From an uncultured Clostridia bacterium (GTDB lineage Bacteria; Bacillota; Clostridia; Oscillospirales; Ruminococcaceae), in the NCBI GenBank assembly GCA_947624345.1, contig CANQJW010000006.1, positions 1 through 35,709 on the forward strand: a stretch of DNA of 35,709 bases, written 5' to 3'. Under the pieces are notes generated by a model. That model was not told where the DNA came from, did not search any database, and was given only the letters and a program-made list of their open reading frames with translations. Numbering within the stretch: position 1 is the stretch's first letter; each line of letters starts with the position of its first letter. The position numbers and the translations under genes are program-made. This document shows positions 17,266 to 25,289 of the stretch, piece after piece.

Positions 17266-18168
17266 TTAGAAATAGCCCTCCCTTTTTCTCTTTTCCATAC
17301 TTGCAGCTCCACCGTCGTTATCAATAACACGGCTTGTCCTTTCGGAAGAAACAGCGCCCAGAGTCTCGTCGATAATCTCATCAAGCGTCTCGGCGTTACT
17401 TTCCATACCGCCTGTAAGCGGATAGCAGCCAAGCGTTCTGAAACGAATCTTCTTTGTCATTACCTCTTCTCCGTCTAAAATAGGCATACGGTCGTCGTCA
17501 ACCATAATTATGTTGCCGTCTCGCTCAACGCACTTTCTCTCTGCTGCAAAATACAGAGGAACTATATCTATGTTTTCTCTCTTGATATACTGCCAGATAT
17601 CCTTTTCCGTCCAATTGGATATAGGGAACACACGAATTTCTTCGCCCTTGTTTATCTCGGTATTATATAACTTCCACATCTCAGGACGCTGATTTTTAGG
17701 ATCCCATGCGTGGTCTGAGTTTCTGAATGAGAAAATTCTTTCCTTAGCTCTTGACTTCTCCTCGTCACGCCTGCCTCCGCCAAAAGCCGCTGTAAAGCCG
17801 TACTTATCAAGTGCCTGCTTCAATGCCTGCGTTTTCATTATATCGGTATAGGACGAGCCGTGATCAAACGGGTTAATCCCCTGCTTAACGCCCTCCTCGT
17901 TAATGTATTCAAGCATTTCAATACCGTACTTCTTTGCCGTTCTATCACGGAACTCTATCATCTCTTTGAATTTCCATGTAGTGTTGACATGCAAAAACGG
18001 GAACGGAGGCTTTTCAGGATAAAACGCTTTTAAAGCAAGATGCAACATAACAGATGAATCCTTGCCGATTGAATACAGCATAACAGGCTTCTCAGACTCT
18101 GCCGCAACCTCCCTCATGATATAAATAGCCTCTGCCTCAAGCTCGTCTAAATGTGAAAATTTACTCAT
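17266..18168 (-). CDS. cysD: sulfate adenylyltransferase small subunit
   Basis: This 300-residue PP-loop ATP pyrophosphatase forms ATP sulfurylase with CysN, converting sulfate and ATP to [20 protein letters not shown] near residue 33 is the PP-loop; [22 protein letters not shown] and the C-terminal YPLTGGMES are family signatures. The ATG at 18168 is about 10 nt from AAAGGA; a TTG six bases further upstream is closer than usual to that site. It is the first gene of cysD-cysNC-sulfotransferase. No PAPS reductase, sulfite reductase or sulfate transporter is nearby. Confidence 0.95.
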   Translation of the reverse strand: MSKFSHLDELEAEAIYIMREVAAESEKPVMLYSIGKDSSVMLHLALKAFYPEKPPFPFLHVNTTWKFKEMIEFRDRTAKKYGIEMLEYINEEGVKQGINPFDHGSSYTDIMKTQALKQALDKYGFTAAFGGGRRDEEKSRAKERIFSFRNSDHAWDPKNQRPEMWKLYNTEINKGEEIRVFPISNWTEKDIWQYIKRENIDIVPLYFAAERKCVERDGNIIMVDDDRMPILDGEEVMTKKIRFRTLGCYPLTGGMESNAETLDEIIDETLGAVSSERTSRVIDNDGGAASMEKRKREGYF

Positions 18169-18232
18169 AATCAAATTTCCTTTATTTCTAATTTTGCCCT
18201 ATTTATCGGTTAATCTCCATGAAAATAATGGC

Positions 18233-18264
18233 AATATGGCTTTCAGTTTTACCAAATCCATATT
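18233..18264. repeat. inverted repeat at the cysD transcription start
   Basis: AATATGG (18233-18239) and CCATATT (18258-18264) are perfectly complementary with an 18-nt gap, immediately downstream of the -10. It could be an operator or the first hairpin of the leader. No known riboswitch pattern is visible. Confidence 0.4.
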
Positions 18265-18293
18265 AGAATACCATATCTCGTGAAAATTGTCAA
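18265..18293 (-). promoter_or_regulatory. promoter of the cysD operon
   Basis: On the minus strand a perfect TTGACA (18293-18288) and TATTCT (18270-18265) are 17 nt apart. The leader to the ATG is about 90 nt. Confidence 0.65.
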
Positions 18294-18334
18294 GAAAAAC
18301 ATAAATAGCTTAGGTGTTTTATAACAAGAAACAG

Positions 18335-19207
18335 TTACTCATCAGAGCCTAGTTTGTCCTTTAGGATATTGGCAAAGCTTATCAGCTCTTCCATTGAAAG
18401 CTGTTCGGGACGAATATTTATCGCAAGTCCTGACCCCTCTATTGCTTCTGTCACAATGCTTTTTTCAATTCCGAGAGATGATGAAACTGAGTTTGAAAGG
18501 GTTTTTCTTCGCTGAGAAAACGCTCCCCTCGCAACTTTAAAAAAGAATCTCTCATCCTCAACTCCCTCAGGGGTTTTGTCTTTAATATCAAAGCGAACAA
18601 CACAGCTGTCAACATTCGGTGACGGCATAAAGCTGCCCCTTGAAACATCAAATAAAATTTTTGGCATTGAAAAATAGTTTACAGCTACCGTCACTGCTCC
18701 CATATCTCTTGTTCCCATTTCGGCACAAAGTCGTCTGCCTGCCTCTTTTTGTACCATAACAGTAACTGATTTTATTCTCAACCTTGACTCTAAAAGCTTC
18801 ATAATAACCGGAGATGTAATATAATAAGGTAAGTTTGCACACACTGCAACGTCTAAGCCTGCGAACTCCTCATCAATGATTTTTGATAAATCTGTTTCCA
18901 TTATATCTGCGTTTATGATTTTTACATTATCAAACTCGGAAAGCGTGTCCTCTAATATCGGGATAAGACGCTTGTCTATTTCAATAGCAACAACCTTATC
19001 AGCACCCTTTGCAAGTTCACAAGTCAAAACGCCAATTCCTGTTCCTATTTCTATCACACCAAAGCCCGACTTTGCGTTTCCCTGCTCTGCAATTCTGGGA
19101 CAAACTGTTGGATTTATCAGAAAGTTCTGTCCCAAGCTTTTTGAAAACTCAAAGCCGTGCTTTTTCATTAACCCTTTTATTACGCTTATATCCGTTAATT
19201 TTTCCAA
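18335..19207 (-). CDS. rsmA: 16S rRNA dimethyladenosine transferase
   Basis: RsmA (KsgA) dimethylates two adjacent adenosines in the 3'-end loop of 16S rRNA (A1518/A1519 in E. coli) using SAM. The 290-residue protein shows SLGQNFLINP (about 20-29), the SAM-binding VIEIGTGIGVLT, and the catalytic motif NLPYYITSP. The start is TTG at 19207 with AGG 6 nt upstream; it aligns with the N-terminus of B. subtilis RsmA, and the next in-frame ATG would remove conserved residues. Single gene, divergent from the small gene at 19345. Confidence 0.95.
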   Translation of the reverse strand: MEKLTDISVIKGLMKKHGFEFSKSLGQNFLINPTVCPRIAEQGNAKSGFGVIEIGTGIGVLTCELAKGADKVVAIEIDKRLIPILEDTLSEFDNVKIINADIMETDLSKIIDEEFAGLDVAVCANLPYYITSPVIMKLLESRLRIKSVTVMVQKEAGRRLCAEMGTRDMGAVTVAVNYFSMPKILFDVSRGSFMPSPNVDSCVVRFDIKDKTPEGVEDERFFFKVARGAFSQRRKTLSNSVSSSLGIEKSIVTEAIEGSGLAINIRPEQLSMEELISFANILKDKLGSDE

Positions 19208-19267
19208 TGTCTACCTGCTTTCGAAAGGAGATTATCCCTTTTCAAATATATAAATATTACAACTTTT

Positions 19268-19296
19268 ATTATAGCATAAACATATTATCTTTTCAA
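19268..19296 (-). promoter_or_regulatory. promoter of rsmA
   Basis: On the minus strand TTGAAA (19296-19291) and a perfect TATAAT (19273-19268) are 17 nt apart. The start near 19261 leaves a leader of about 55 nt. Confidence 0.65.
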
Positions 19297-19344
19297 ATAA
19301 TAATATCGTAAACACCTTACTATATAAATTAAAGGAGAAAAATT

Positions 19345-19563
19345 ATGGATATGCAAGACATCCCTATAGGATTTACTTTTGCACTTGCTGAAAATCCTGA
19401 AGCGCTTAATTACTTTATATCTCTTTCAGAAGAACAGAAACAGCGTGTGTTAGAGCAAACACATAAAATTCATACAAAAAGTGAGATGCAGGCGTTTGCA
19501 GGTAATTTTGCAAAGAATAATTCGTCCTCAAAAACGGGATTTATGAATAATCGTTTCAGCTAG
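19345..19563 (+). CDS. small conserved-type protein, function unknown
   Basis: A 72-residue ORF has an AAAGGAG site 7 nt before its ATG. The product reads as a compact helical protein (IGFTFALAENPEALNY, then LSEEQKQRVLEQ and KIHTKSEMQAF) with a Ser/Asn-rich tail. I recall similar short proteins from Clostridia but cannot name a function. The ATG at 19345 and codon use look genuine. It lies between rsmA (divergent) and the purine operon leader, which has its own promoter. Confidence 0.7.
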   Translation: MDMQDIPIGFTFALAENPEALNYFISLSEEQKQRVLEQTHKIHTKSEMQAFAGNFAKNNSSSKTGFMNNRFS

Positions 19564-19659
19564 ACTAACCCACTTAGTATTTTGCATTAAGTTATAAACA
19601 GTATGCAAATTTAACAATAAATTAAAAGAATGTAAGCATAAATTTTATAGCAAAAGGAG

Positions 19660-19688
19660 TTGAAATTCTTTCAAAACTGGAGTACAAT
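19660..19688 (+). promoter_or_regulatory. promoter of the purine operon
   Basis: TTGAAA (19660-19665) and TACAAT (19683-19688) are 17 nt apart, giving a start near 19695. About 220 nt of leader separates this from purE and includes a small ORF and a terminator. The guanine (purine) riboswitch core was looked for and not found. Confidence 0.7.
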
Positions 19689-19727
19689 ATAAAGTGTAAT
19701 AAATTTGGTTGAATTGAGGTAAAGCGT

Positions 19728-19850
19728 ATGACATTTATATACAGCGGTCATCAAAACGCTTCATACGGCTTTTCAGGTAATCGTTCTTGTGTTTGTTTCT
19801 CAGAATGTTGCCTTGCTTCATTGCACTCAAACAACAAAATAATAGTATAA
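19728..19850 (+). CDS. candidate 40-codon leader peptide upstream of purE
   Basis: An ATG at 19728 has GAGGT 7 nt upstream and opens a 40-codon frame ending TAA at 19850, five bases before the attenuator-like hairpin. The product has four cysteines in eight residues (CVCFSECC, 21-28) and many serines. Its position between the operon promoter and an intrinsic terminator fits a regulatory leader peptide. It could also be a small protein in its own right, or chance. No homologue is recognised. Confidence 0.4.
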   Translation: MTFIYSGHQNASYGFSGNRSCVCFSECCLASLHSNNKIIV

Positions 19851-19854
19851 TTAT

Positions 19855-19883
19855 AACTGCAACAGAGATGTTGCAGTTTTTTT
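19855..19883 (+). terminator. attenuator-like intrinsic terminator ahead of purE
   Basis: ACTGCAACA (19856-19864) pairs perfectly with TGTTGCAGT (19869-19877) around a GAGA loop and runs into seven T. It sits inside the operon leader, 33 nt before purE. The 5' arm could instead pair with TGTTGC at 19806-19811, inside the leader ORF, a weak 6-bp antiterminator. It could alternatively end only the leader transcript. Confidence 0.8.
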
Positions 19884-19915
19884 ACTTTTAATTTTTTATT
19901 TTGGAGGTCTTTAAA

Positions 19916-20410
19916 ATGAAAAAAGTTGCAATTATTATGGGAAGCGACAGCGACTTTCCTATTGTATCAAAGGCAATTAAAGAACTTGATAATTACGGCG
20001 TCCCATATGAAGCGCACATTATGTCCGCTCACAGAACGCCTGAGCTTGCAGCATCCTTTGCAAAAAACGCAAAGAAAAACGGCTTTGGAATTATCATTGC
20101 AGCGGCTGGTATGGCCGCTCACTTAGCAGGTGTTTTAGCGGGTAACACTACCCTGCCGGTAATAGGAATACCTATTAAGTCTACATTCGACGGTATGGAC
20201 GCTCTGCTCGCAACTGTTCAGATGCCAAGCGGAATACCTGTTGCGACCGTTGCGGTAAACGGAGCTAAAAATGCAGCACTGTTAGCAATTCAGATGCTCT
20301 CGCTCTCCGATGAAAGTCTTGCGGACAAGCTAGAAGAAGCTAAAGCAGAAATGGTAGAGGGCGTTAAGGCTAAAGACGAGGCATTACAGGAGCAGATTGC
20401 TTCACTTTAA
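19916..20410 (+). CDS. purE: 5-(carboxyamino)imidazole ribonucleotide mutase / AIR carboxylase
   Basis: PurE produces CAIR in purine synthesis. The 164-residue protein shows GSDSDFPIVSKA near residue 10, MSAHRTPE (about 40), AAAGMAAHLAGV (about 68) and QMPSGIPVATVAV, all active-site elements of the octameric enzyme. The ATG at 19916 follows GGAGG with 8-nt spacing; the TTG at 19901 overlaps that site and is rejected. No purK lies in this operon, so whether it is a class I mutase (N5-CAIR) or class II carboxylase (AIR plus CO2) is open. First structural gene of the operon. Confidence 0.95.
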   Translation: MKKVAIIMGSDSDFPIVSKAIKELDNYGVPYEAHIMSAHRTPELAASFAKNAKKNGFGIIIAAAGMAAHLAGVLAGNTTLPVIGIPIKSTFDGMDALLATVQMPSGIPVATVAVNGAKNAALLAIQMLSLSDESLADKLEEAKAEMVEGVKAKDEALQEQIASL

Positions 20411-20475
20411 TTATGTAAAATATTTTTTCTTAAATTTAAATACAAACAAACTATAAGATATGGAGGAAAATCACT

Positions 20476-21195
20476 ATGGAAAACATTATTAAGGGCCAAC
20501 AACTTTATGAAGGAAAGGCAAAGAAAGTCTATGCCACAAACGATCCTGACCTTGTTATCGTTGACTACAAGGACGATGCGACCGCATTCAACGGTGAAAA
20601 GAAAGGCACTATCGCAGGCAAGGGCTCAATCAATAACAGAATGACAAACTTTATGTTTAAGCTGTTAGAAAAGGAGGGTGTTCCGACTCACCTGGTCGAG
20701 GAGATAAACGACCGAGAAACTATCGTCAAGAAGGTTGAGATAGTACCTCTTGAGGTTATTATAAGAAATGTTGCGGCAGGCAGCTTTTCAAAGAAGTTAG
20801 GTATTAAAGAGGGTACTCCACTTAAAACTCCTACTTTAGAGTTCAGCTATAAAAACGACGAACTGGGCGATCCGTTTATAAATAAATACTATGCTCTCGG
20901 TCTTGACCTTGCAACCGAGGAGGAAATAGAGACTATAACAAAGTATGCGTTTAAGGTAAATGATTTTATGTTGAAGTTCTTCAAGGAGCTTAATATCGAC
21001 CTTATCGACTTCAAGATAGAGTTTGGTAGATTTCACAATGAAATCATTCTCGCCGATGAGATTTCTCCCGACACCTGCCGTTTCTGGGACTCAACAACCC
21101 ACGAAAAACTTGATAAAGACCGCTTCCGCAGAGATATGGGCGGCGTAGAAGACGCTTATCAGGAAATTATGAGACGACTAGAGGCTAGAGGTTAA
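20476..21195 (+). CDS. purC: SAICAR synthetase
   Basis: PurC joins CAIR and aspartate with ATP to give SAICAR. The 239-residue protein begins with [11 protein letters not shown] (about 12-22) and [14 protein letters not shown], and has [13 protein letters not shown] (about 92-104) and an FKIEFGRF-type motif near 178, all standard. GGAGG precedes the ATG. The last residues LEARG and the stop TAA lie inside a heptad-repeat array (21178-21226), so the native C-terminus seems to have been replaced or extended by repeat sequence. Confidence 0.96.
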   Translation: MENIIKGQQLYEGKAKKVYATNDPDLVIVDYKDDATAFNGEKKGTIAGKGSINNRMTNFMFKLLEKEGVPTHLVEEINDRETIVKKVEIVPLEVIIRNVAAGSFSKKLGIKEGTPLKTPTLEFSYKNDELGDPFINKYYALGLDLATEEEIETITKYAFKVNDFMLKFFKELNIDLIDFKIEFGRFHNEIILADEISPDTCRFWDSTTHEKLDKDRFRRDMGGVEDAYQEIMRRLEARG

Positions 21196-21285
21196 AGATT
21201 AGAGATTAGAAATAAGAAGTTAGAAACTATAATATTAACAGCAAGTAAAATATTAAAATCTTGCATCTTGCTTCTTGCATCTAAC
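21178..21285. repeat. opposed heptad arrays filling the purC-purF junction
   Basis: Seven consecutive 7-nt units run from 21178 to 21226: CTAGAGG, CTAGAGG, TTAAAGA, TTAGAGA, TTAGAAA, TAAGAAG, TTAGAAA. Four units in opposite sense lie at 21258-21285: ATCTTGC, ATCTTGC, TTCTTGC, ATCTAAC. The arrangement makes an imperfect long hairpin between two co-transcribed genes. The first units lie inside the purC coding region. Confidence 0.8.
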
Positions 21286-21305
21286 TGAGGAAGGAATGAT
21301 AATAC

Positions 21306-22751
21306 TTGAAAAAAGGCTTGCACGAGGAGTGCGGTGTTTTCGGCATATACTCAAACGAAACAACCGACGTAGCGTCGTCTGTATATATCGGACTGTATGC
21401 ACTTCAGCACAGAGGACAGGAAAGCTGCGGTATCGTTGTAAACGACGACGGACTTTTCCACTATCACAAGGACTTAGGTCTTGTTCACGAGGTTTTCAAT
21501 CAGGAGACTCTATCAAAACTGGGTAACGGTCAGATAGCTATCGGGCATGTCAGATATTCTACAACGGGAAACTCAAACCGCTCAAATGCACAGCCGCTGG
21601 TTGTTCGGCATATTAAAGGTCCTATGTCAATATCGCATAACGGAAACCTTGTAAACGCTTCTCAGCTAAGACAGGAATATGAATTAAAGGGCGCGATCTT
21701 TCACAACACCAATGATACTGAAGTCATCTCTTATGCGATAACCGAACAGCGTCTTGTATGCGGCTCTATTGAGGAATCTGTTGAAAAAGCAATGTATAAG
21801 ATAAAGGGTGCATACTCTATTCTGGTTATGTCTCCTACTAAGCTGATTGCGGCTCGTGATCCTAACGGCTTTCGTCCGCTGTGTCTGGGTAAAACTTCAA
21901 ACGGCTATGTAGTATCATCGGAATCCTGCGCTTTTGAAAGTATGGGCGCTAAATTTGTTCGTGACATAAAGCCCGGAGAGATAGTTGTCATTGACAAAAA
22001 GGGTATGAGAAGTATTGAGACCCACTGCGGAAACAAAGGAACTATCTGCGTGTTTGAATACGTCTACTTCGCAAGACCTGACTCTGTTATAGAAGGCTCG
22101 AGCGTTCACAAGGCAAGACTTCGTGCAGGAAAATTTCTCTGGCAGGAACACCCATGCAAGGCAGATGTTGTTATAGGCGTTCCCGACTCGGGAATTGACG
22201 CAGCACTCGGTTTTGCAAATGCAAGCGGTATTCCCTACGGCGTGGGATTTATCAAAAACAGATATATAGGCAGAACTTTTATTCAGCCTACTCAGCTGGA
22301 GCGAACAAACTCTGTCAAGATAAAACTGAATGTAATATCAAACACAGTTAAAGACAAACGTGTTGTTATGATTGACGACAGCATTGTAAGAGGCACTACT
22401 ATGAGAAGAATAGTAAACCTTCTAAGAGACGCCGGCGCTAAAGAAGTTCATGTGAGAGTTTCCTGCCCTCCGTTTATAGCGCCCTGCTATTTCGGTACAG
22501 ATATAGACAGCAAGGAAAATCTTATAGCCTGTCAGAAAAAATCTATTGACGAGATTTGCGAAAGCATTGGCGCTGACAGCTTGGGCTATCTCAGTGTTGA
22601 AAACGTCAAGAAGCTTGCAGGGATTTCCCACTGCGATTTCTGCGTGGGCTGCTTTAATGAGAAGTATCCTATTGGGGTTCCTAAGGAAATGCCTAAGGAT
22701 AAATTTGAGTCTAAGATAAATAACAATCAGCTTACGCTGAATATTGAATAA
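21306..22751 (+). CDS. purF: amidophosphoribosyltransferase (Fe-S type)
   Basis: PurF commits PRPP to purine synthesis by adding ammonia from glutamine. The 481-residue protein has the Ntn glutaminase Cys at residue 9 (EECGVFGIY), exposed after removal of a short propeptide as in B. subtilis, and the PRPP loop VVMIDDSIVRGTT. Cysteines in ICVFEY, IAPCYFG and CDFCVGC match the 4Fe-4S ligands of the Bacillus enzyme. The start is TTG at 21306: an in-frame stop lies just upstream, and GAGGAAGG is about 11 nt before it. Confidence 0.96.
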   Translation: MKKGLHEECGVFGIYSNETTDVASSVYIGLYALQHRGQESCGIVVNDDGLFHYHKDLGLVHEVFNQETLSKLGNGQIAIGHVRYSTTGNSNRSNAQPLVVRHIKGPMSISHNGNLVNASQLRQEYELKGAIFHNTNDTEVISYAITEQRLVCGSIEESVEKAMYKIKGAYSILVMSPTKLIAARDPNGFRPLCLGKTSNGYVVSSESCAFESMGAKFVRDIKPGEIVVIDKKGMRSIETHCGNKGTICVFEYVYFARPDSVIEGSSVHKARLRAGKFLWQEHPCKADVVIGVPDSGIDAALGFANASGIPYGVGFIKNRYIGRTFIQPTQLERTNSVKIKLNVISNTVKDKRVVMIDDSIVRGTTMRRIVNLLRDAGAKEVHVRVSCPPFIAPCYFGTDIDSKENLIACQKKSIDEICESIGADSLGYLSVENVKKLAGISHCDFCVGCFNEKYPIGVPKEMPKDKFESKINNNQLTLNIE

Positions 22752-22773
22752 AACTAATGAGGTGCTTTAAAAT

Positions 22774-23808
22774 ATGAAGAGTTTTTCAAACAGTTATAAA
22801 GAAGCCGGTGTCGATGTAACTGCCGGATATAAGGCTGTTGAGCTTATGAAACAGCATGTTGCAAAAACAATGACTTCTAACGTGCTTTCGGGACTGGGCG
22901 GCTTCGGAGGTCTTTATGAGCTTGACCTAACCGGTATAAACAAGCCCGTTCTGGTTTCAGGAACAGACGGAGTTGGCACAAAACTGAAAATCGCTTTTTT
23001 GATGGACAAACACAACACAGTCGGTATTGACTGTGTGGCTATGTGCGTAAACGATATTATATGCTGCGGAGCTAAGCCCCAGTTCTTTTTAGACTATATC
23101 GCAGTGGGCAAGAATATTCCTGAAAAGGTTGCAAATATCGTTTCGGGAGTTGCTGAGGGCTGTGTTCAGTCGGGCTGTGCATTGATCGGCGGAGAAACTG
23201 CCGAGATGCCGGGCTTCTATCCTGAGGACGAATACGACCTTGCCGGTTTCTCGGTTGGAGTTGTGGATAAGGATAAGATTTTGAAGCCTGATACCCAAAG
23301 AGAGGGAGACATTTTGATTGGTATTAAATCAAGCGGAGTTCACTCAAACGGATTTTCACTTGTAAGAAAGGTGTTCTCAGTAAGTGAGTCGAACCTTGCA
23401 AGACACATCAGCGAGCTTGGAGCTACGCTCGGAGACACGCTTTTAACACCTACTAAAATCTATGTGAAAGCAATTATGAACGCACTTGATACCTGCACAA
23501 TTAAATCTATTTCACACATCACAGGCGGAGGATTTTATGAGAATATTCCTCGTTCGCTGCCAAACGGCATATCAGCAAAGATTGATAAATCCGCTGTGCA
23601 AGTTCTTCCTATATTCAAAGTTATTGCAGGAACAGGAAAAATCCCTGAAAGAGATATGTTCAACACATTTAATATGGGTGTTGGTATGACAGTTGTTGTT
23701 GATAAAAATGACGCTGATAAGGCTATCGAGGCTATCAACGCAACCGGCGAAGAGGCTTATGTTCTCGGTGAGCTTGTTAAGAGCGACGAGGGAGTTATAA
23801 TTGCTTAG
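22774..23808 (+). CDS. purM: phosphoribosylformylglycinamidine cyclo-ligase (AIR synthetase)
   Basis: PurM closes the imidazole ring, converting FGAM and ATP to AIR. The 344-residue length is typical. Motifs are [10 protein letters not shown] near residue 42, [14 protein letters not shown] near 62, and [11 protein letters not shown] near 140, the ATP- and substrate-binding loops of the PurM/PurL superfamily. GAGGTG precedes the ATG, 22 bp after purF. Confidence 0.96.
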   Translation: MKSFSNSYKEAGVDVTAGYKAVELMKQHVAKTMTSNVLSGLGGFGGLYELDLTGINKPVLVSGTDGVGTKLKIAFLMDKHNTVGIDCVAMCVNDIICCGAKPQFFLDYIAVGKNIPEKVANIVSGVAEGCVQSGCALIGGETAEMPGFYPEDEYDLAGFSVGVVDKDKILKPDTQREGDILIGIKSSGVHSNGFSLVRKVFSVSESNLARHISELGATLGDTLLTPTKIYVKAIMNALDTCTIKSISHITGGGFYENIPRSLPNGISAKIDKSAVQVLPIFKVIAGTGKIPERDMFNTFNMGVGMTVVVDKNDADKAIEAINATGEEAYVLGELVKSDEGVIIA

Positions 23809-23857
23809 TCGGAGAGCCGCTATTGCCTGTTGATTATAGAAGGGATTGATATTATTT

Positions 23858-24481
23858 ATGAAGAAAATTGCAGTATTGGTTTCGGGCGGCGGAACTAATC
23901 TTCAAGCACTTATTGACGCTGAGAAAAGCGGAAAAATTAAAAACGGAAAAATAACCTGCGTTATATCTTCAAGCCCTGATTCTTATGCTCTTGAACGAGC
24001 TAAAAACAACAATATTCCTACAAAGGTTATTCCAAGAAAGGAATATGAGAGCGTAAGAGATTATACAAGGGCTGTTACCGATACTCTTATCGAGGAGAAA
24101 GCTGACCTTGTTGTGTATGCAGGCTTTATGACCATTTTAGATGAGCAGATTGTTGAAGCTTTCTCAAACAGAATGATGAATGTTCATCCGTCGCTTATCC
24201 CCTCTTTCTGCGGAAAGGGATTTTACGGACTTCATGTTCATGAGGAGGTCCTCAAAAAAGGAGTTAAGCTGACAGGTGCCACTGTTCACTTTGTTACAGA
24301 GGAATGTGACGGAGGTCCTATAATCCTGCAAAAAGCAGTCGAGGTCAAAAATGACGATACCCCTGAAGCTCTGCAAAAAAGAGTTATGGAGGAAGCTGAG
24401 TGGAAAATACTTCCCAAGGCTGTATCGCTGTTCTGCGAGGACAGAATAGAAGTAAAGGATAATAAGACTTATGTTAACTAG
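23858..24481 (+). CDS. purN: phosphoribosylglycinamide formyltransferase, folate dependent
   Basis: PurN formylates GAR with 10-formyl-tetrahydrofolate. The 207-residue protein shows SGGGTNLQALIDA at the N-terminus, the catalytic Asn and His in MNVHPSLIPSFCG, and the catalytic Asp in ECDGGPIIL. The ATG at 23858 begins the beta strand KKIAVLVSGGG. A TTG at 23846 would add four residues but leaves almost no space from AAGGG, so the ATG is preferred even though its spacing is long (13 nt). Confidence 0.94.
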   Translation: MKKIAVLVSGGGTNLQALIDAEKSGKIKNGKITCVISSSPDSYALERAKNNNIPTKVIPRKEYESVRDYTRAVTDTLIEEKADLVVYAGFMTILDEQIVEAFSNRMMNVHPSLIPSFCGKGFYGLHVHEEVLKKGVKLTGATVHFVTEECDGGPIILQKAVEVKNDDTPEALQKRVMEEAEWKILPKAVSLFCEDRIEVKDNKTYVN

Positions 24482-24511
24482 ATTTTTACAAAAACTATTA
24501 GGAGGATTAGT

Positions 24512-25228
24512 ATGAAAACAATTGACATTTATGAGGAGCTTAAGGGCAATCCTTATCCCGGCAGAGGAATCATTATAGGCAAATCTGCTGACGGAAAGAA
24601 CGCTGTAACCGCATATTTTATCATGGGACGCAGTGTAAACTCACGAAACAGAGTGTTCAAAGAGACTTCCGACGGAATTAAGACAGAGGCTTTTGATCCG
24701 TCTCTGCTGACAGATCCACACCTTATAATATACTCGCCTGTCAGGGTTCTGGGCAACAAGACTATTGTTACAAACGGTGACCAGACCGATACTATTTACG
24801 AGCTTATGGATAAACAACAGACCTTTGAGCAGACTCTGCGTACTCGTGAGTTTGAGGACGATGCACCGAATTATACCCCTCGCATTTCGGGAATTATGCA
24901 CATTGAGGACGATACATACAACTATGCAATGTCTATATTAAAATCAGCAGATGGAAATCCTGATTCGTGCGAAAGATTTACCTATTCATACACAAATCCA
25001 ATTAACGGCGAAGGCAGATTTATCCACACATATATGGGCGACGGAAATCCGCTTCCAAGCTTTGAGGGAGAGCCAAAGAAAATCTCAATACCTAATGATA
25101 TAAAAGAGTTTTCTGATTCGCTCTGGAACAGTTTGAATGAAGATAATAAGGTTTCTCTTTTTGTAAGGTATATTGATCTACAAACCAAGAAGGCTGAAAC
25201 TGTTATTATAAATAAAAATCAAAAGTAA
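24512..25228 (+). CDS. purO: IMP cyclohydrolase, PurO type
   Basis: This 238-residue protein resembles the archaeal-type IMP cyclohydrolase (PF07826), which closes FAICAR to IMP. The start NPYPGRGIIIGKSADGKNAVTAYFIMGRS and the later NRVF and DPSLL segments fit the family, which is unrelated in fold to the PurH cyclohydrolase domain. It lies directly before a stand-alone AICAR formyltransferase, so the two together replace bifunctional PurH. GGAGG precedes the ATG. Confidence 0.85.
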   Translation: MKTIDIYEELKGNPYPGRGIIIGKSADGKNAVTAYFIMGRSVNSRNRVFKETSDGIKTEAFDPSLLTDPHLIIYSPVRVLGNKTIVTNGDQTDTIYELMDKQQTFEQTLRTREFEDDAPNYTPRISGIMHIEDDTYNYAMSILKSADGNPDSCERFTYSYTNPINGEGRFIHTYMGDGNPLPSFEGEPKKISIPNDIKEFSDSLWNSLNEDNKVSLFVRYIDLQTKKAETVIINKNQK

Positions 25229-25250
25229 ATATTCAGATTTAAATAATCGA

Positions 25251-25289
25251 GAGGAGGAAATGCTCTATTATTGAGCATAATAAATTATG
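25251..25289 (+). promoter_or_regulatory. hairpin-bridged ribosome binding site of the AICAR formyltransferase gene
   Basis: The only good Shine-Dalgarno, GAGGAGG (25251-25257), lies 29 nt from the ATG at 25287. Between them ATGCTC (25260-25265) pairs with GAGCAT (25273-25278). If the hairpin forms, the effective spacing falls to about 10 nt. An in-frame 4-codon micro-ORF (ATG at 25260, stop TGA at 25272-25274) also lies there. Confidence 0.5.

Noticed and set aside
17265-17432. N-terminal extension of cysNC to 17432
   Set aside because: It would overlap cysD by about 56 codons in another frame and adds sequence unrelated to the GTPase fold; the ATG at 17264 has a proper ribosome binding site.
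18172-18174. TTG as start of cysD
   Set aside because: It is only about 4 nt from the Shine-Dalgarno; the ATG at 18168 has better spacing.
19581-19609. TTTGCAT...ATGCAAA inverted repeat as a terminator of the small gene or an operator
   Set aside because: The 7-bp stem has a 15-nt loop and no T tract, and it lies upstream of the promoter; too weak to call.
19564-19915. Guanine (purine) or PRPP riboswitch upstream of purE
   Set aside because: The conserved core sequences of these riboswitches are not found. The only clear elements are the promoter, small ORF and terminator.
21275-21526. 83-codon plus-strand frame overlapping the start of purF
   Set aside because: It is in the wrong frame of a certain gene; the product is Arg/Cys-rich noise.
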